From DATKSS01 sp035468355 (GTDB lineage: Bacteria; Chloroflexota; Dormibacteria; Dormibacterales; Dormibacteraceae), in the NCBI GenBank assembly GCA_035468355.1, contig DATITA010000049.1:1-12087 (forward strand): a stretch of 12,087 nt of DNA, in the 5' to 3' direction. Shown here piece by piece: positions 1 to 7,318 of the stretch. Made by a program: the position numbers and the translations under genes. Below the pieces are notes generated by a model that searched no databases, was not told the origin of the DNA, and saw only the letters and a program-made list of their open reading frames with translations. Every line of letters starts with the position of its first letter. The stretch's first letter is position 1.

Positions 1-1012
1 CTGCTTCAACCCCCAGGACTCGCTGAGCTTCTCGCGCATCGTGTCGTTCCCGCCACGCAAGATCGGCAGCGTGACGGTCGACGCGCTGAACGCGCGGGCG
101 CGTGAGACCGAAGACGACCTTCTGGCCATCCTGGCGGATGCCGCCCGCGTGGCCGGCGTGCCCAAAGCCGCGTTCGCCCCATTGCAAGTGTTTCGCTCGC
201 AGATCGAATCCGTGCGCGCGACCATGGGAGTCCTGCGGCCGAGCGAGCTGCTCGACCACATCGTCGAGGTGATGGACCTCCGCCGGCACTACCTGGACGG
301 CACGCCGCAGGGCGAGGCGCGCATGGAGAACATCAACGAGCTCCGCGGCCTGGCCGAGAGCTTCGACGACCGCGAGCCTGCGCAAGGCGTTGAGGATTTC
401 CTCGCCGAGGTCGCGCTGGTGTCCGATGTGGACGCCTACGACGAGAATGGGGAAGGCGTCACCTTGATCACGCTCCACATGGTCAAAGGTCTCGAGTTCC
501 CTGTCGTCTTCATGGTCGGGATGGAAGAAGGCCTGCTTCCTCATCAACGAGCCCTAGACGAACGTGAGGAGAACCCATCGGCGGTCGGCGCGTCGACCGA
601 GATGGCCGAGGAGCGCCGCCTGGCATATGTGGGCATGACCCGCGCCAAGGACCGCCTGTACCTCAGCTGCGCGTTTCGCCGCCACCTCTACGGTCGCTCG
701 CAGCCGGCGTTTCCGAGTCGCTTCCTGACCGACATTCCGCAGTCGCTCCTCGCCGCGCCCAAGGGCAGCGCGCCGGTCGCGCCGCCGCGCCAGGGCTACA
801 AGGAGCGGTACCAGGAGCGGCAGGTTGAAGCGGCGCCCGCAGCGCCGCCCGTGCAGCGGTTCTGGAGCGGTGACCGGGTCAAGCATCCTGCGTTCGGCGC
901 CGGCACTGTGGTCAAGAGCACCTTGACGCGGACCGACGAGGAGCTCGTGATCAAGTTCGACAAGGTCGGGCTGAAGATCCTCAGCGGCATGCTCGCCCCC
1001 CTCACCAAGTGA
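1..1012 (+). CDS. pcrA: ATP-dependent DNA helicase PcrA/UvrD, C-terminal half (5' truncated by window edge)
   Basis: Superfamily 1A 3'-5' DNA helicase, which unwinds DNA in repair and removes recombinase or stalled complexes. The reading frame is open from base 2, so the gene starts outside the window; 336 residues are visible of a family length usually above 700. The first visible residues (NPQDSLSFSRIV then PPRKIG) match the family's domain 2B region, so the GTG at 41 is an internal codon. Motif V (TLHMVKGLEFPVVF) is at about 461-502, and motif VI (VGMTRAKDRLYL), with the arginine finger, starts near 629. The last ~50 residues (from WSGDRVKHPAFGAG) form the Tudor-like tail typical of PcrA, known in the family to contact RNA polymerase. 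A short proline/alanine-rich linker precedes it. The TGA at 1010-1012 overlaps the GTG start of ligA, which suggests translational coupling. Whether it is called PcrA or UvrD is a matter of naming. Confidence 0.96.
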   Translation, partial: CFNPQDSLSFSRIVSFPPRKIGSVTVDALNARARETEDDLLAILADAARVAGVPKAAFAPLQVFRSQIESVRATMGVLRPSELLDHIVEVMDLRRHYLDGTPQGEARMENINELRGLAESFDDREPAQGVEDFLAEVALVSDVDAYDENGEGVTLITLHMVKGLEFPVVFMVGMEEGLLPHQRALDEREENPSAVGASTEMAEERRLAYVGMTRAKDRLYLSCAFRRHLYGRSQPAFPSRFLTDIPQSLLAAPKGSAPVAPPRQGYKERYQERQVEAAPAAPPVQRFWSGDRVKHPAFGAGTVVKSTLTRTDEELVIKFDKVGLKILSGMLAPLTK

Positions 1013-3003
1013 AGCGCAAGCGCGCCGCCGTGGACCCAGCGGTCCGCGTGGAGGAGCTCAGGCAGATGATCCGCCGCTACGAGCACGCGTACCACGTGCT
1101 CGACCAGCCGGAGGTCTCGGACGCCGCGTACGACGCGCTCTTCCTGGAGCTGCGCCGCATCGAAGACGAACGGCCCGACCTGCTGACGGCCGACTCTCCG
1201 ACGCAGCGCGTCGGCGGCGAGGCTTCGGACCAGTTCGCCAAGGTCCGTCACCGCTCGCCGATGCTCAGCCTTCAGAACGCCTTCGACGAGTCCGAGATCC
1301 GCGCCTTCGACAAGCGCGTGCGCGCCTCGGTCGGCGAAAAGGTGAAGTACTGCTGCGAGCTGAAGATCGACGGGCTGGCGATGAGCATCACCTACTCGAA
1401 GGGCCGCTTCCAGCGGGCGGCGACGCGCGGCGACGGCACGGTGGGTGAGGACGTCAGCGCCAACGTCCGCACGATCCGCAGCGTTCCGCTTTCGCTGACC
1501 CCAGCAGCCGGCCTACCTGACGTCTTCGAGGTGAGAGGTGAGGTCTATTTCCCGATCGCGGCATTCGAAAAGCTGAACCGCGAGATCGAGGCCCAGGGCC
1601 GCCCGCGTTTCGTCAACCCGCGCAACACCGCGGCGGGCAGCGTGAGGCAGATCGACCCCAACGTGACAGGCAGCCGTGACCTGCAGACGTTCATGTACAC
1701 GCTCGACCCGGCCGGGCCTTGCCGTTCGCAGTGGGAGGTGCTCGAAACACTCGAGAAGATGGGCTTTCGCGTCAACAAGAACCGCCGTCGTCTCAACTCC
1801 ATCGAAGAGGTGATCGAATACCACGCGACCTGGCAGCGCCGCCGCCATGAGCTGAAGCACGAGATCGACGGGATCGTCGTTAAGGTCGACGATTTCGCGC
1901 AGCAGCAGGAGCTCGGTTTCGTCGCCCGGTCGCCGCGCTGGGCGATCGCGTTCAAGTACGCGCCAGAGCAGGCGGAGACGGAGGTCGAGGAGATCGCGTG
2001 CTACGTCGGCCGTACCGGTGTGCTGACGCCGGTGGCGCATCTCAAACCGGTGGTTGTGGGTGGCGTGACCGTCCGCAACGTGACGATGCACAACGAGGCG
2101 CAGGTCAACGAGAAAGGCGTCTACGTCGGAGCGCGGGTTGTGATCCACCGCGCGGGTGACGTCATCCCCGAGATAGTGAGCGTCAAGGAGCCGAAGACCG
2201 GTTGGAAGATGCCCGCCACGTGCCCCGTGTGTGGCGGCGCGGTGGTGCGCGAGGAGCCTTACATCGCCCATCGGTGCGTCAATCCGTTCTGCGCGGCGCA
2301 GCGCCTGGAGCGTTTGCGGCATTTCGCAAGCCGAGGCGCGCTGAACATCGAGGGCCTGGGCTACGCGACCCTCGGCCAGGTCATCGAGAAGGGATGGGTC
2401 GAGGATCCGAGCGACCTGTACCGCCTGACCAAAGAGCAGGTGCTCGGGCTCGACGGATTCGGCGAGAAGTCAGCGCAGAACCTGGTCGAGCGCATCGCGG
2501 GCAGCAGACTCCCGCCCCTCGGGCGCTTCCTGTACGCGCTTGGCATCCCCCAGGTCGGCGAAGCGACCGCCGACCTGCTCGCTGCGGACTTCGGCACGAT
2601 CGACAGGGTGCGCGAAGCGGATGAGGAGGACCTGACGAGGGTGGAGGGCGTCGGACCGAGCATGGCGCGAGAGGTCCACGTGTACTTCCACGGGCCCGGC
2701 GGGGAGCTGGTGGGCAAGCTGCTCGCCGCCGGGGTCGAGCCGCAAGGGGTCGAGGTGGCAGGCGAAGGGCCCTTCACCGGCAAAACGTTCGTCTTCACCG
2801 GGACCCTGGAGACGATGAGCCGCCCGGACGCCGAGGCTTTGGTACGGAGCCTCGGCGGCAAGGCCGCCTCGAGCGTCAGCGCCAAGACCGACTACGTGGT
2901 GGCCGGTCCGGGGGCAGGCTCGAAGCTGGAGAAGGCGCAGAAGCTCAAGCTCGAGATCCTGGACGAGCAGGGCTTCCTCGCCATCCTGCCGAGGTCGAGA
3001 TGA
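1009..3003 (+). CDS. ligA: NAD+-dependent DNA ligase LigA
   Basis: Seals nicks in duplex DNA during replication and repair, using NAD+ to form a ligase-AMP intermediate. At 664 residues it is full length for the family. Domain order: Ia with YHVLDQPEVSDAAYD (about 28-42), which binds the NMN half of NAD+; adenylation domain with catalytic lysine K119 in KIDG and the motifs FEVRGEVY (173-180), HEIDGIVVK (284-292) and WAIAFKY (311-317); OB fold (about 325-400); a Cys4 zinc finger (C405, C408, C423, C428); helix-hairpin-helix repeats (about 445-560); and a C-terminal BRCT domain (about 586-662, FVFTGTLETMSR). No key residue is missing. The start is GTG at 1009 within a GTGA overlap with pcrA; no Shine-Dalgarno sequence is visible, so reinitiation after pcrA is likely. 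It overlaps the next gene by 4 bp, so pcrA, ligA and the zinc-ribbon gene probably share one transcript. Confidence 0.99.
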   Translation: MKRKRAAVDPAVRVEELRQMIRRYEHAYHVLDQPEVSDAAYDALFLELRRIEDERPDLLTADSPTQRVGGEASDQFAKVRHRSPMLSLQNAFDESEIRAFDKRVRASVGEKVKYCCELKIDGLAMSITYSKGRFQRAATRGDGTVGEDVSANVRTIRSVPLSLTPAAGLPDVFEVRGEVYFPIAAFEKLNREIEAQGRPRFVNPRNTAAGSVRQIDPNVTGSRDLQTFMYTLDPAGPCRSQWEVLETLEKMGFRVNKNRRRLNSIEEVIEYHATWQRRRHELKHEIDGIVVKVDDFAQQQELGFVARSPRWAIAFKYAPEQAETEVEEIACYVGRTGVLTPVAHLKPVVVGGVTVRNVTMHNEAQVNEKGVYVGARVVIHRAGDVIPEIVSVKEPKTGWKMPATCPVCGGAVVREEPYIAHRCVNPFCAAQRLERLRHFASRGALNIEGLGYATLGQVIEKGWVEDPSDLYRLTKEQVLGLDGFGEKSAQNLVERIAGSRLPPLGRFLYALGIPQVGEATADLLAADFGTIDRVREADEEDLTRVEGVGPSMAREVHVYFHGPGGELVGKLLAAGVEPQGVEVAGEGPFTGKTFVFTGTLETMSRPDAEALVRSLGGKAASSVSAKTDYVVAGPGAGSKLEKAQKLKLEILDEQGFLAILPRSR

Positions 3004-3443
3004 CCTGCCCGGCCTGCGGGCTGGAACTTCCGAGCCACGCGCATTTTTGCGCCCGATGCGGCGTCCGGCTGCCTTCGCCGGGACCCGCCGTCGAGATGTG
3101 GGTGTTGGTGGTCTTCGGAGTCGGGGTCGTCCTCACGGCCGCGACGGCCGTGCTGTACGCGGGCGTGGCGATGGACCCGACGGTCGCCTCGACCGGCCTG
3201 GACGCGTCGACGGTGCGCACGGGCTCGATCCTCATCGGGGCCGTCCTCGCGATCCTGTGCGCCCTGCAGAGCGCCGCCATCACCGGCTTGGTGCGCGGCC
3301 GGGATTGGGGCCGAGTGGTGGCCACGGTGGCCTGCGTCGTGTGGAGCGCCACGTGCATCGGCCTCCCGGTGGCGGTCCTGGTCCTGAATTCGCTCTGGCG
3401 CCGCAAGCCGCCTCCAGCACAGGCGGCGCGCCCACTCTTTTAG
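3000..3443 (+). CDS. small zinc-ribbon membrane protein of unknown function
   Basis: A 147-residue protein I do not recognise as a named family. It begins with a compact zinc ribbon (C3, C6, C17, C20: CPACG and CARCG), of the kind often found at the cytosolic N-terminus of bacterial membrane proteins. Hydrophobic segments follow at about 34-56, 75-97 and 105-131, ending in a basic WRRK and a short tail. The predicted site is the inner membrane, with the ribbon in the cytoplasm. The start is ATG in an ATGA overlap with the ligA stop, and GAGG at 2991-2994 lies 5 nt upstream as a fair Shine-Dalgarno. Residues 77-119 align without gaps to residues 55-97 of the next protein (16 of 43 identical, my hand count; core GLVR-x3-W-x-R-x-VA), so the two look like diverged tandem duplicates. 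The function is unknown; the tight ligA overlap suggests co-expression, not necessarily a DNA repair role. Confidence 0.85.
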   Translation: MTCPACGLELPSHAHFCARCGVRLPSPGPAVEMWVLVVFGVGVVLTAATAVLYAGVAMDPTVASTGLDASTVRTGSILIGAVLAILCALQSAAITGLVRGRDWGRVVATVACVVWSATCIGLPVAVLVLNSLWRRKPPPAQAARPLF

Positions 3444-3446
3444 ACT
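3441..3446 (+). promoter_or_regulatory. possible -10 hexamer for a leaderless message (gene at 3454)
   Basis: TAGACT ends 7 nt before the TTG start at 3454. Its first three bases are the stop codon of the zinc-ribbon gene. No convincing -35 is visible. The TAnnnT pattern is weak alone; the support comes from four similar sites in the window. Confidence 0.4.
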
Positions 3447-3453
3447 CGCGCGG

Positions 3454-3813
3454 TTGCAGACGACCGAAGCGACCCCCGCCCCGATCCAGGCCTCCACGCC
3501 CCGCTGGGTTTGGCCCTTCCTGCTCGGCGGGGCCGCGCTGCTGCTGGCGTGGGGCCTGTTCGTACTCAGCTTCAAGACCGAGCCGTCGGCCGTCGGACGC
3601 ACCGGCGCGATAGTGATCCTGATCGGCGGGGCATCCATCGGGACCGCCATCGTGGGAGCCGTCGCCACGATCGGCCTGGTGCGGCACGCCCGTTGGGCGC
3701 GATCGGTCGCCTGGTTCGCGTCGGCGCTCATGATCGTGACCTGCGTCAGCTCCTGGGCCGGCCTGGTCGGGGTGGTCGGACTCATATCCGGGCGGACCCC
3801 CCGGAAAACCTAA
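3454..3813 (+). CDS. small membrane protein, diverged paralogue of the upstream gene
   Basis: A 119-residue protein of no recognised family. Three hydrophobic segments are visible, at about 18-39, 51-75 and 84-110, after a short polar N-terminus rich in T, A and P; the tail is basic (GRTPRKT). It has no zinc ribbon, unlike its neighbour, but shares the GLVR-x3-W-x-R core and a TC pair at the same spacing. The chosen start is TTG at 3454. There is no Shine-Dalgarno, but TAGACT at 3441-3446 ends 7 nt before it, which fits a leaderless message. Other in-frame starts would cut into the first membrane segment. It lies between ligA and gatC, the place where Staphylococcus and Bacillus carry a lipoprotein gene (camS/yerH); no sequence relationship to that protein is claimed. 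The start is less certain than the gene. Confidence 0.75.
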   Translation: MQTTEATPAPIQASTPRWVWPFLLGGAALLLAWGLFVLSFKTEPSAVGRTGAIVILIGGASIGTAIVGAVATIGLVRHARWARSVAWFASALMIVTCVSSWAGLVGVVGLISGRTPRKT

Positions 3814-3816
3814 GCT
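3811..3816 (+). promoter_or_regulatory. possible -10 hexamer for leaderless gatC
   Basis: TAAGCT ends 7 nt before the GTG start of gatC. Its first three bases are the stop codon of the preceding gene. No Shine-Dalgarno is present between them and no clear -35 is seen. It would give gatCAB a promoter of its own. Confidence 0.4.
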
Positions 3817-3823
3817 AGAACCC

Positions 3824-4117
3824 GTGCCGCTTTCCCGGGACGAGGTCCGCCATGTCGCCATGCTTGCCCGCATCGGGCTCGAGCCTGGCGAGGAAGACTT
3901 CTATGCCGAGCAGCTGAGCGGCATCCTCAGGCACATCGACCGCCTGCAGGAGGTCGACACGGACGCCATCCCGCCTACCGCCCAGGTCGTGGAGGTCGCC
4001 AACCGCCTGCGCGAGGACGAGCCGCGTCCCAGCCTCCTGCAGGCCGATGCGCTTGCCAACGCGCCCGCAGCGGTGGAAGGCTTCTTCCGGGTGCCCTCCA
4101 TCCAGGAAGAGGCTTGA
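3824..4117 (+). CDS. gatC: Asp-tRNA(Asn)/Glu-tRNA(Gln) amidotransferase subunit C
   Basis: Small stabilising subunit of the GatCAB amidotransferase, which wraps around the GatA-GatB interface. At 97 residues it has the usual family length. The N-terminal pattern LSRDEVRHVAMLARIGL and the following ILRHIDRLQEVDTD are the characteristic GatC helices, and the C-terminal FFRVPSI is the conserved end. The start is GTG at 3824; no Shine-Dalgarno is visible, but TAAGCT at 3811-3816 ends 7 nt upstream, so the message may be leaderless and gatCAB may have its own promoter apart from the ligA transcript. The stop codon overlaps the TTG start of gatA (TTGA), which is consistent with translational coupling and equal subunit amounts. 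Confidence 0.97.
   Translation: MPLSRDEVRHVAMLARIGLEPGEEDFYAEQLSGILRHIDRLQEVDTDAIPPTAQVVEVANRLREDEPRPSLLQADALANAPAAVEGFFRVPSIQEEA
4104..4112 (+). promoter_or_regulatory. ribosome binding site for gatA
   Basis: AGGAAGAGG in the last codons of gatC precedes the TTG start at 4114; the AGGA part is 6 nt away. It supports TTG inside the gatC stop as the true start. Confidence 0.6.
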
Positions 4118-5577
4118 CGCAGCTCGTCGGTTCGACGATCGGGGCGCTGGGTAAGCTGCTGCGGGCCCGTGAGGTTTCCGCGCGCGAGCTCCTCGATGCA
4201 CACCTGGGCCGGATCGAGGAGGTGGACGGCCGCGTCAAGGCGTTCCTGCGGCTGACCCCCGAGCTGGCCGCCGAGCAGGCCGGCCGCGCCGACCGCGCTT
4301 TGAAATCGGGTGAGGCTGGACCGCTGACCGGCATCCCGATCGCCGTCAAGGACGTCCTCTGCGTCAGGGGCGTGGAGACTACCGCCGGCTCGCAGGTCCT
4401 TCGCGGCTTCAAGCCGCCCTACACGGGCACCGCGATGTCCAGATTGTTCGATGCGGTCGTGGTCATGCTCGGCGTCTCCAACTGCGACGAGTTCGCCATG
4501 GGCAGCTCCACGGAGAACTCCGGCTACTTCCCCACCCACAACCCGTGGGCGCTCGACCGCGTGCCCGGGGGCAGCTCGGGTGGCAGCGCGGCGGCCGTTG
4601 CAGCGGGCGAGGCGGTGATCTCCCTGGGCACTGACACCGGCGGCTCGATACGCCAGCCGGCGGCCCTGTGCGGTGTGGTCGGGATGAAGCCCACGTACGG
4701 GCGGGTGAGCCGGTACGGCCTCATCGCCTTCGCCTCGAGCCTCGACCAGATCGGCCCCTTCGCGCGCAGCGTGGACGATGCGGCGCTCACGCTCGCCGCG
4801 ATGGCGGGCCACGATCCGCTCGACGCCACGTCGTCGGACCGCGCGGGCAACGACGTGCTGAGCAATTTCGGTGGCGAGGTCAAGGGCATGCGTCTCGGAG
4901 TGCCGCGCGAGTACTACGAGGTCGAGGGCATCGAGCCGGGCGTGAAGGCGGCGGTCGACAGGGCGCTGCAGGTTTTGCGCGAGGCGGGCGCGGAGATCGT
5001 CGACGTCTCGCTGCCGCACACCGACTACGGCCTGGCCGCGTATTACATCATCGCGCCGGCGGAGTGCTCGTCCAACCTCGCACGGTTCGACGGCGTGCGG
5101 TACGGCATGTCGGAAGAAGGGGCGGCGAATGTCACCGACGCCTACTCGAAGACGCGCCGGCGGGGTTTCGGAACCGAGGTGCGCCGCCGCATCATGCTCG
5201 GCACCTACGCGCTGTCCAGCGGCTATTACGACGCGTACTACTTGAAGGCGCAGAAGGTGCGGACGCTGATCAAGGGCGATTTCGACCAGGCGTTCAAGAA
5301 ATGCGACGCCATCGTCAGCGCGACCTCGCCGACGGTCGCGTTCCCGATCGGCTCGCGCACCCAGAACCCGCTGTCCATGTACCTGTGCGATGTGCTCACG
5401 CTGGGGGGCAACCTGGCCGGGCTGCCTGGGATCAGCGTGCCCTGCGGCACCTCGGAAGGATTGCCGGTCGGACTCCAGGTCCTGGCGCCGCAGTGGGGAG
5501 AGAACGTCGCCCTGCGCGTGGCGCGCGCGTACGAGACGGCCAGCGGCCAAAAGGCGGAGGTAGCCGCGGTTGGCTAG
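4114..5577 (+). CDS. gatA: Asp-tRNA(Asn)/Glu-tRNA(Gln) amidotransferase subunit A
   Basis: Glutaminase subunit of GatCAB. It releases ammonia from glutamine and passes it to GatB, where mischarged Glu-tRNA(Gln) or Asp-tRNA(Asn) is amidated. At 487 residues it is full length for the amidase-signature family. The Ser-cisSer-Lys triad is intact: K79 in GIPIAVKD, S154 in the signature PGGSSGGS, and S178 in TDTGGSIRQPA. These numbers equal those used for the Staphylococcus aureus enzyme. The family's DEFAMGSSTEN stretch is present at 125-135. The start is TTG at 4114 inside the gatC stop; AGGA at 4104-4107, followed by AGAGG, supplies a Shine-Dalgarno 6 nt before it. The 3' end overlaps gatB by 8 bp. 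A GatCAB operon implies that the organism makes at least one of Gln-tRNA and Asn-tRNA by the indirect route. Confidence 0.99.
   Translation: MTQLVGSTIGALGKLLRAREVSARELLDAHLGRIEEVDGRVKAFLRLTPELAAEQAGRADRALKSGEAGPLTGIPIAVKDVLCVRGVETTAGSQVLRGFKPPYTGTAMSRLFDAVVVMLGVSNCDEFAMGSSTENSGYFPTHNPWALDRVPGGSSGGSAAAVAAGEAVISLGTDTGGSIRQPAALCGVVGMKPTYGRVSRYGLIAFASSLDQIGPFARSVDDAALTLAAMAGHDPLDATSSDRAGNDVLSNFGGEVKGMRLGVPREYYEVEGIEPGVKAAVDRALQVLREAGAEIVDVSLPHTDYGLAAYYIIAPAECSSNLARFDGVRYGMSEEGAANVTDAYSKTRRRGFGTEVRRRIMLGTYALSSGYYDAYYLKAQKVRTLIKGDFDQAFKKCDAIVSATSPTVAFPIGSRTQNPLSMYLCDVLTLGGNLAGLPGISVPCGTSEGLPVGLQVLAPQWGENVALRVARAYETASGQKAEVAAVG
5556..5560 (+). promoter_or_regulatory. ribosome binding site deciding the gatB start
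   Basis: GGAGG lies inside the end of gatA, 9 nt before the TTG at 5570. It supports the unusual TTG start over later in-frame codons and shows that Shine-Dalgarno initiation is used inside this operon. Confidence 0.7.
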
Positions 5578-6979
5578 CGGCGGATGGGAGGTCGTGATCG
5601 GGATGGAGGTGCACGTCCAGCCGAGAACGCGCTCGAAGATGTTCTGCGGCTGCGCGGTCGGCGAGCTCGGTGCCCCGCCCAACTCCCACGTGTGCGAGAT
5701 CTGCCTCGGCATGCCTGGCGTCCTGCCCGTGATCAACAAGGCGGCGGTGGAGGCATGCCTCAAGACGGCGCTCGCGCTGGGATGCGAGATCCCACGCCAT
5801 ACCAAGTTCGACCGCAAGAACTACATGTATCCAGACCTTCCCAAGGGCTATCAGATCAGCCAGTACGACATGCCGATGAGCCGCAATGGGCGCCTGGAGC
5901 TCGGCGGCCGTGAGGTTCGCATCCGGCGAGTGCACCTCGAGGAGGACACGGGCAAGCTCATCCACGCCGGCGACAAGCTGCACAGGGCCCTCGAGTCGTA
6001 CGTCGACCTCAACCGCGCGGGCGTCGCGTTGATGGAGATCGTCAGCGAGCCCGACCTGCGCTCGGCCGACGAGGCCCGCGACTACGCAATGGCCCTCCGC
6101 ACGCTGCTGCGGACGATCGGTGCTTCGGAGGCCGAGATGGAAAAAGGACAGATGCGCGCGGAGCCCAACATCTCAATCCGCCGACACGGCTCCGATGAGC
6201 TGGGCGTGAAGACCGAGTTGAAGAACATCAACTCGTTCCGCGCCCTGCATCGCGCGATCCTGTACGAGGTGCAGCGCCAGACCGAGGTCCTCGAGTCTGG
6301 CGGCTCGGTCGTGCAGGAGACCCGTGGCTGGTCCGATGCCGAGCAGCGGACCTTCTCGCAGCGAAGCAAGGAGTTCGCCGAGGACTACCGGTACTTTCCC
6401 GAGCCCGACCTGCCGCCGCTCGAGCTGGACCCGGCCTGGATCGAGGAGCTGCGGCGCGGGCTCCCGGAGCTGCCCTCGGTGCGCAACGCCAGGCTCGTCT
6501 CCAGGCACGGCCTGACGGTCGCGGACGCCGCGTTGATCGCAGCCGACCGCGACCTCGCGGACCTCTTCGAGGCGGCGGTGACCGCCGGCGCGCCGGCCAG
6601 GCCGACGGCCAACTGGATCGTCGGAGAGGTGGCCCCCGCCGGAAAGCTGCCCTCGCCGGAGAACCTGGCCGAGCTGGTCAGGTTCGTGAACGACGGCGCG
6701 ATCACCCGCGACCAGGGCCGGGAGGTCCTCGTGGAGTCCGTCGAGACCGGGCGCCGGCCGTCCGAGATCGTGACCGAGCACGGTTTCGTCCAGCTGAGCG
6801 ACGAGGCCGAGCTCCAGGCGATCGCCGAGGAAGTGATGGCCGCCAACCCGAAGGCGGCGGAAGACTACCGGGCCGGCAAGAAACAGGCCCTCGGGGCCCT
6901 GATGGCCGACCTGCGCACTCGGGCGCCGCAGGCCAACCCGAAGGTGGCGAGCGGACTCCTGCTGAAGCTGCTCGGTTAG
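5570..6979 (+). CDS. gatB: Asp-tRNA(Asn)/Glu-tRNA(Gln) amidotransferase subunit B
   Basis: tRNA-binding kinase/amidotransferase subunit of GatCAB. It phosphorylates the misacylated Glu or Asp with ATP and amidates it with ammonia from GatA. At 469 residues it is near family length. The N-terminal catalytic cradle holds GMEVHVQ (11-17) and a Cys4 zinc site (C26, C28, C42, C45; FCGC and CEICLGMPG). Further conserved stretches are YPDLPKGYQISQYD, the signature DLNRAGVALMEIVSEPDL (about 146-163) and EPNISIRR. The C-terminal ~150 residues form the helical and YqeY-like tRNA-binding tail. The start is TTG at 5570: GGAGG at 5556-5560 is 9 nt upstream, and later in-frame starts would fall inside conserved sequence. 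The TAG stop at 6977-6979 interlocks with the TAA of the opposite-strand gene, so there is no room for a separate terminator. Confidence 0.99.
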   Translation: MASGGWEVVIGMEVHVQPRTRSKMFCGCAVGELGAPPNSHVCEICLGMPGVLPVINKAAVEACLKTALALGCEIPRHTKFDRKNYMYPDLPKGYQISQYDMPMSRNGRLELGGREVRIRRVHLEEDTGKLIHAGDKLHRALESYVDLNRAGVALMEIVSEPDLRSADEARDYAMALRTLLRTIGASEAEMEKGQMRAEPNISIRRHGSDELGVKTELKNINSFRALHRAILYEVQRQTEVLESGGSVVQETRGWSDAEQRTFSQRSKEFAEDYRYFPEPDLPPLELDPAWIEELRRGLPELPSVRNARLVSRHGLTVADAALIAADRDLADLFEAAVTAGAPARPTANWIVGEVAPAGKLPSPENLAELVRFVNDGAITRDQGREVLVESVETGRRPSEIVTEHGFVQLSDEAELQAIAEEVMAANPKAAEDYRAGKKQALGALMADLRTRAPQANPKVASGLLLKLLG

Positions 6980-7299
6980 CGCGCCACCCGGCGGGACAGC
7001 CAGGTGCTGTACAGGAAGAGCGCCACAGCGGCCACGTAGGCCACCATCGCCAGCAGGACGAGGCCCCCGGCCGCGACCGGCGGCACGATCGGCGTGAACC
7101 CGATCGCCAGGATCGAAAGGCCCAGGCCGACGGCGGCCCAGCCCTGCAAGCGCGCCACCGCCGGCGTCACGTGCACGAGGGGCCACAGCAGCCGCTCGCG
7201 CCACCAGCCTGGAAAGTCTCCCCGCATGAGCAGGTAGACGCCTCCTCCGAGCAGGGCCCCGCCGGCCACGTAGGCCAGGCCCTGCACTACGTACCCCAC
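6976..7299 (-). CDS. small membrane protein of unknown function, convergent with gatB
   Basis: A 107-residue hydrophobic protein that I do not assign to a family. It has a membrane segment at about 4-25 (rich in G, A and L), a short tryptophan-rich loop (FPGWWRERLLWPL), and two more segments at about 56-75 and 79-101, ending in a basic SRRVAR. The frame is open to 7383, but I chose GTG at 7299. TAAAAT (7313 to 7308 on this strand) ends 8 nt before it, which is a good leaderless arrangement, and the extra upstream codons run through the palindromic repeat array. No Shine-Dalgarno is seen. Its stop (7-bit overlap region 6978-6976) shares bases with the gatB stop, so the two genes are convergent with a 4-bp overlap. 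The clear membrane topology and the lack of any competing plus-strand frame support it being real, but no homology could be tested. Confidence 0.65.
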   Translation of the reverse strand: MGYVVQGLAYVAGGALLGGGVYLLMRGDFPGWWRERLLWPLVHVTPAVARLQGWAAVGLGLSILAIGFTPIVPPVAAGGLVLLAMVAYVAAVALFLYSTWLSRRVAR

Positions 7300-7307
7300 G
7301 GCGGGGC

Positions 7308-7313
7308 ATTTTA
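7308..7313 (-). promoter_or_regulatory. possible -10 hexamer for the minus-strand membrane gene
   Basis: TAAAAT on the minus strand, 8 nt before the GTG start at 7299. This is the closest match to the TATAAT consensus among the five leaderless-type sites, and it stands out as AT-rich in a very GC-rich region. The spacer is gccccgcc, with no Shine-Dalgarno. Confidence 0.5.
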
Positions 7314-7318
7314 GCCAA

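Noticed and set aside
3901..5817. Very long open frame (638 codons) on the minus strand opposite gatA and gatB
   Set aside because: It lies antisense to two full-length conserved genes, its product is low-complexity and rich in R, H and A, and such frames are common opposite GC-rich genes.
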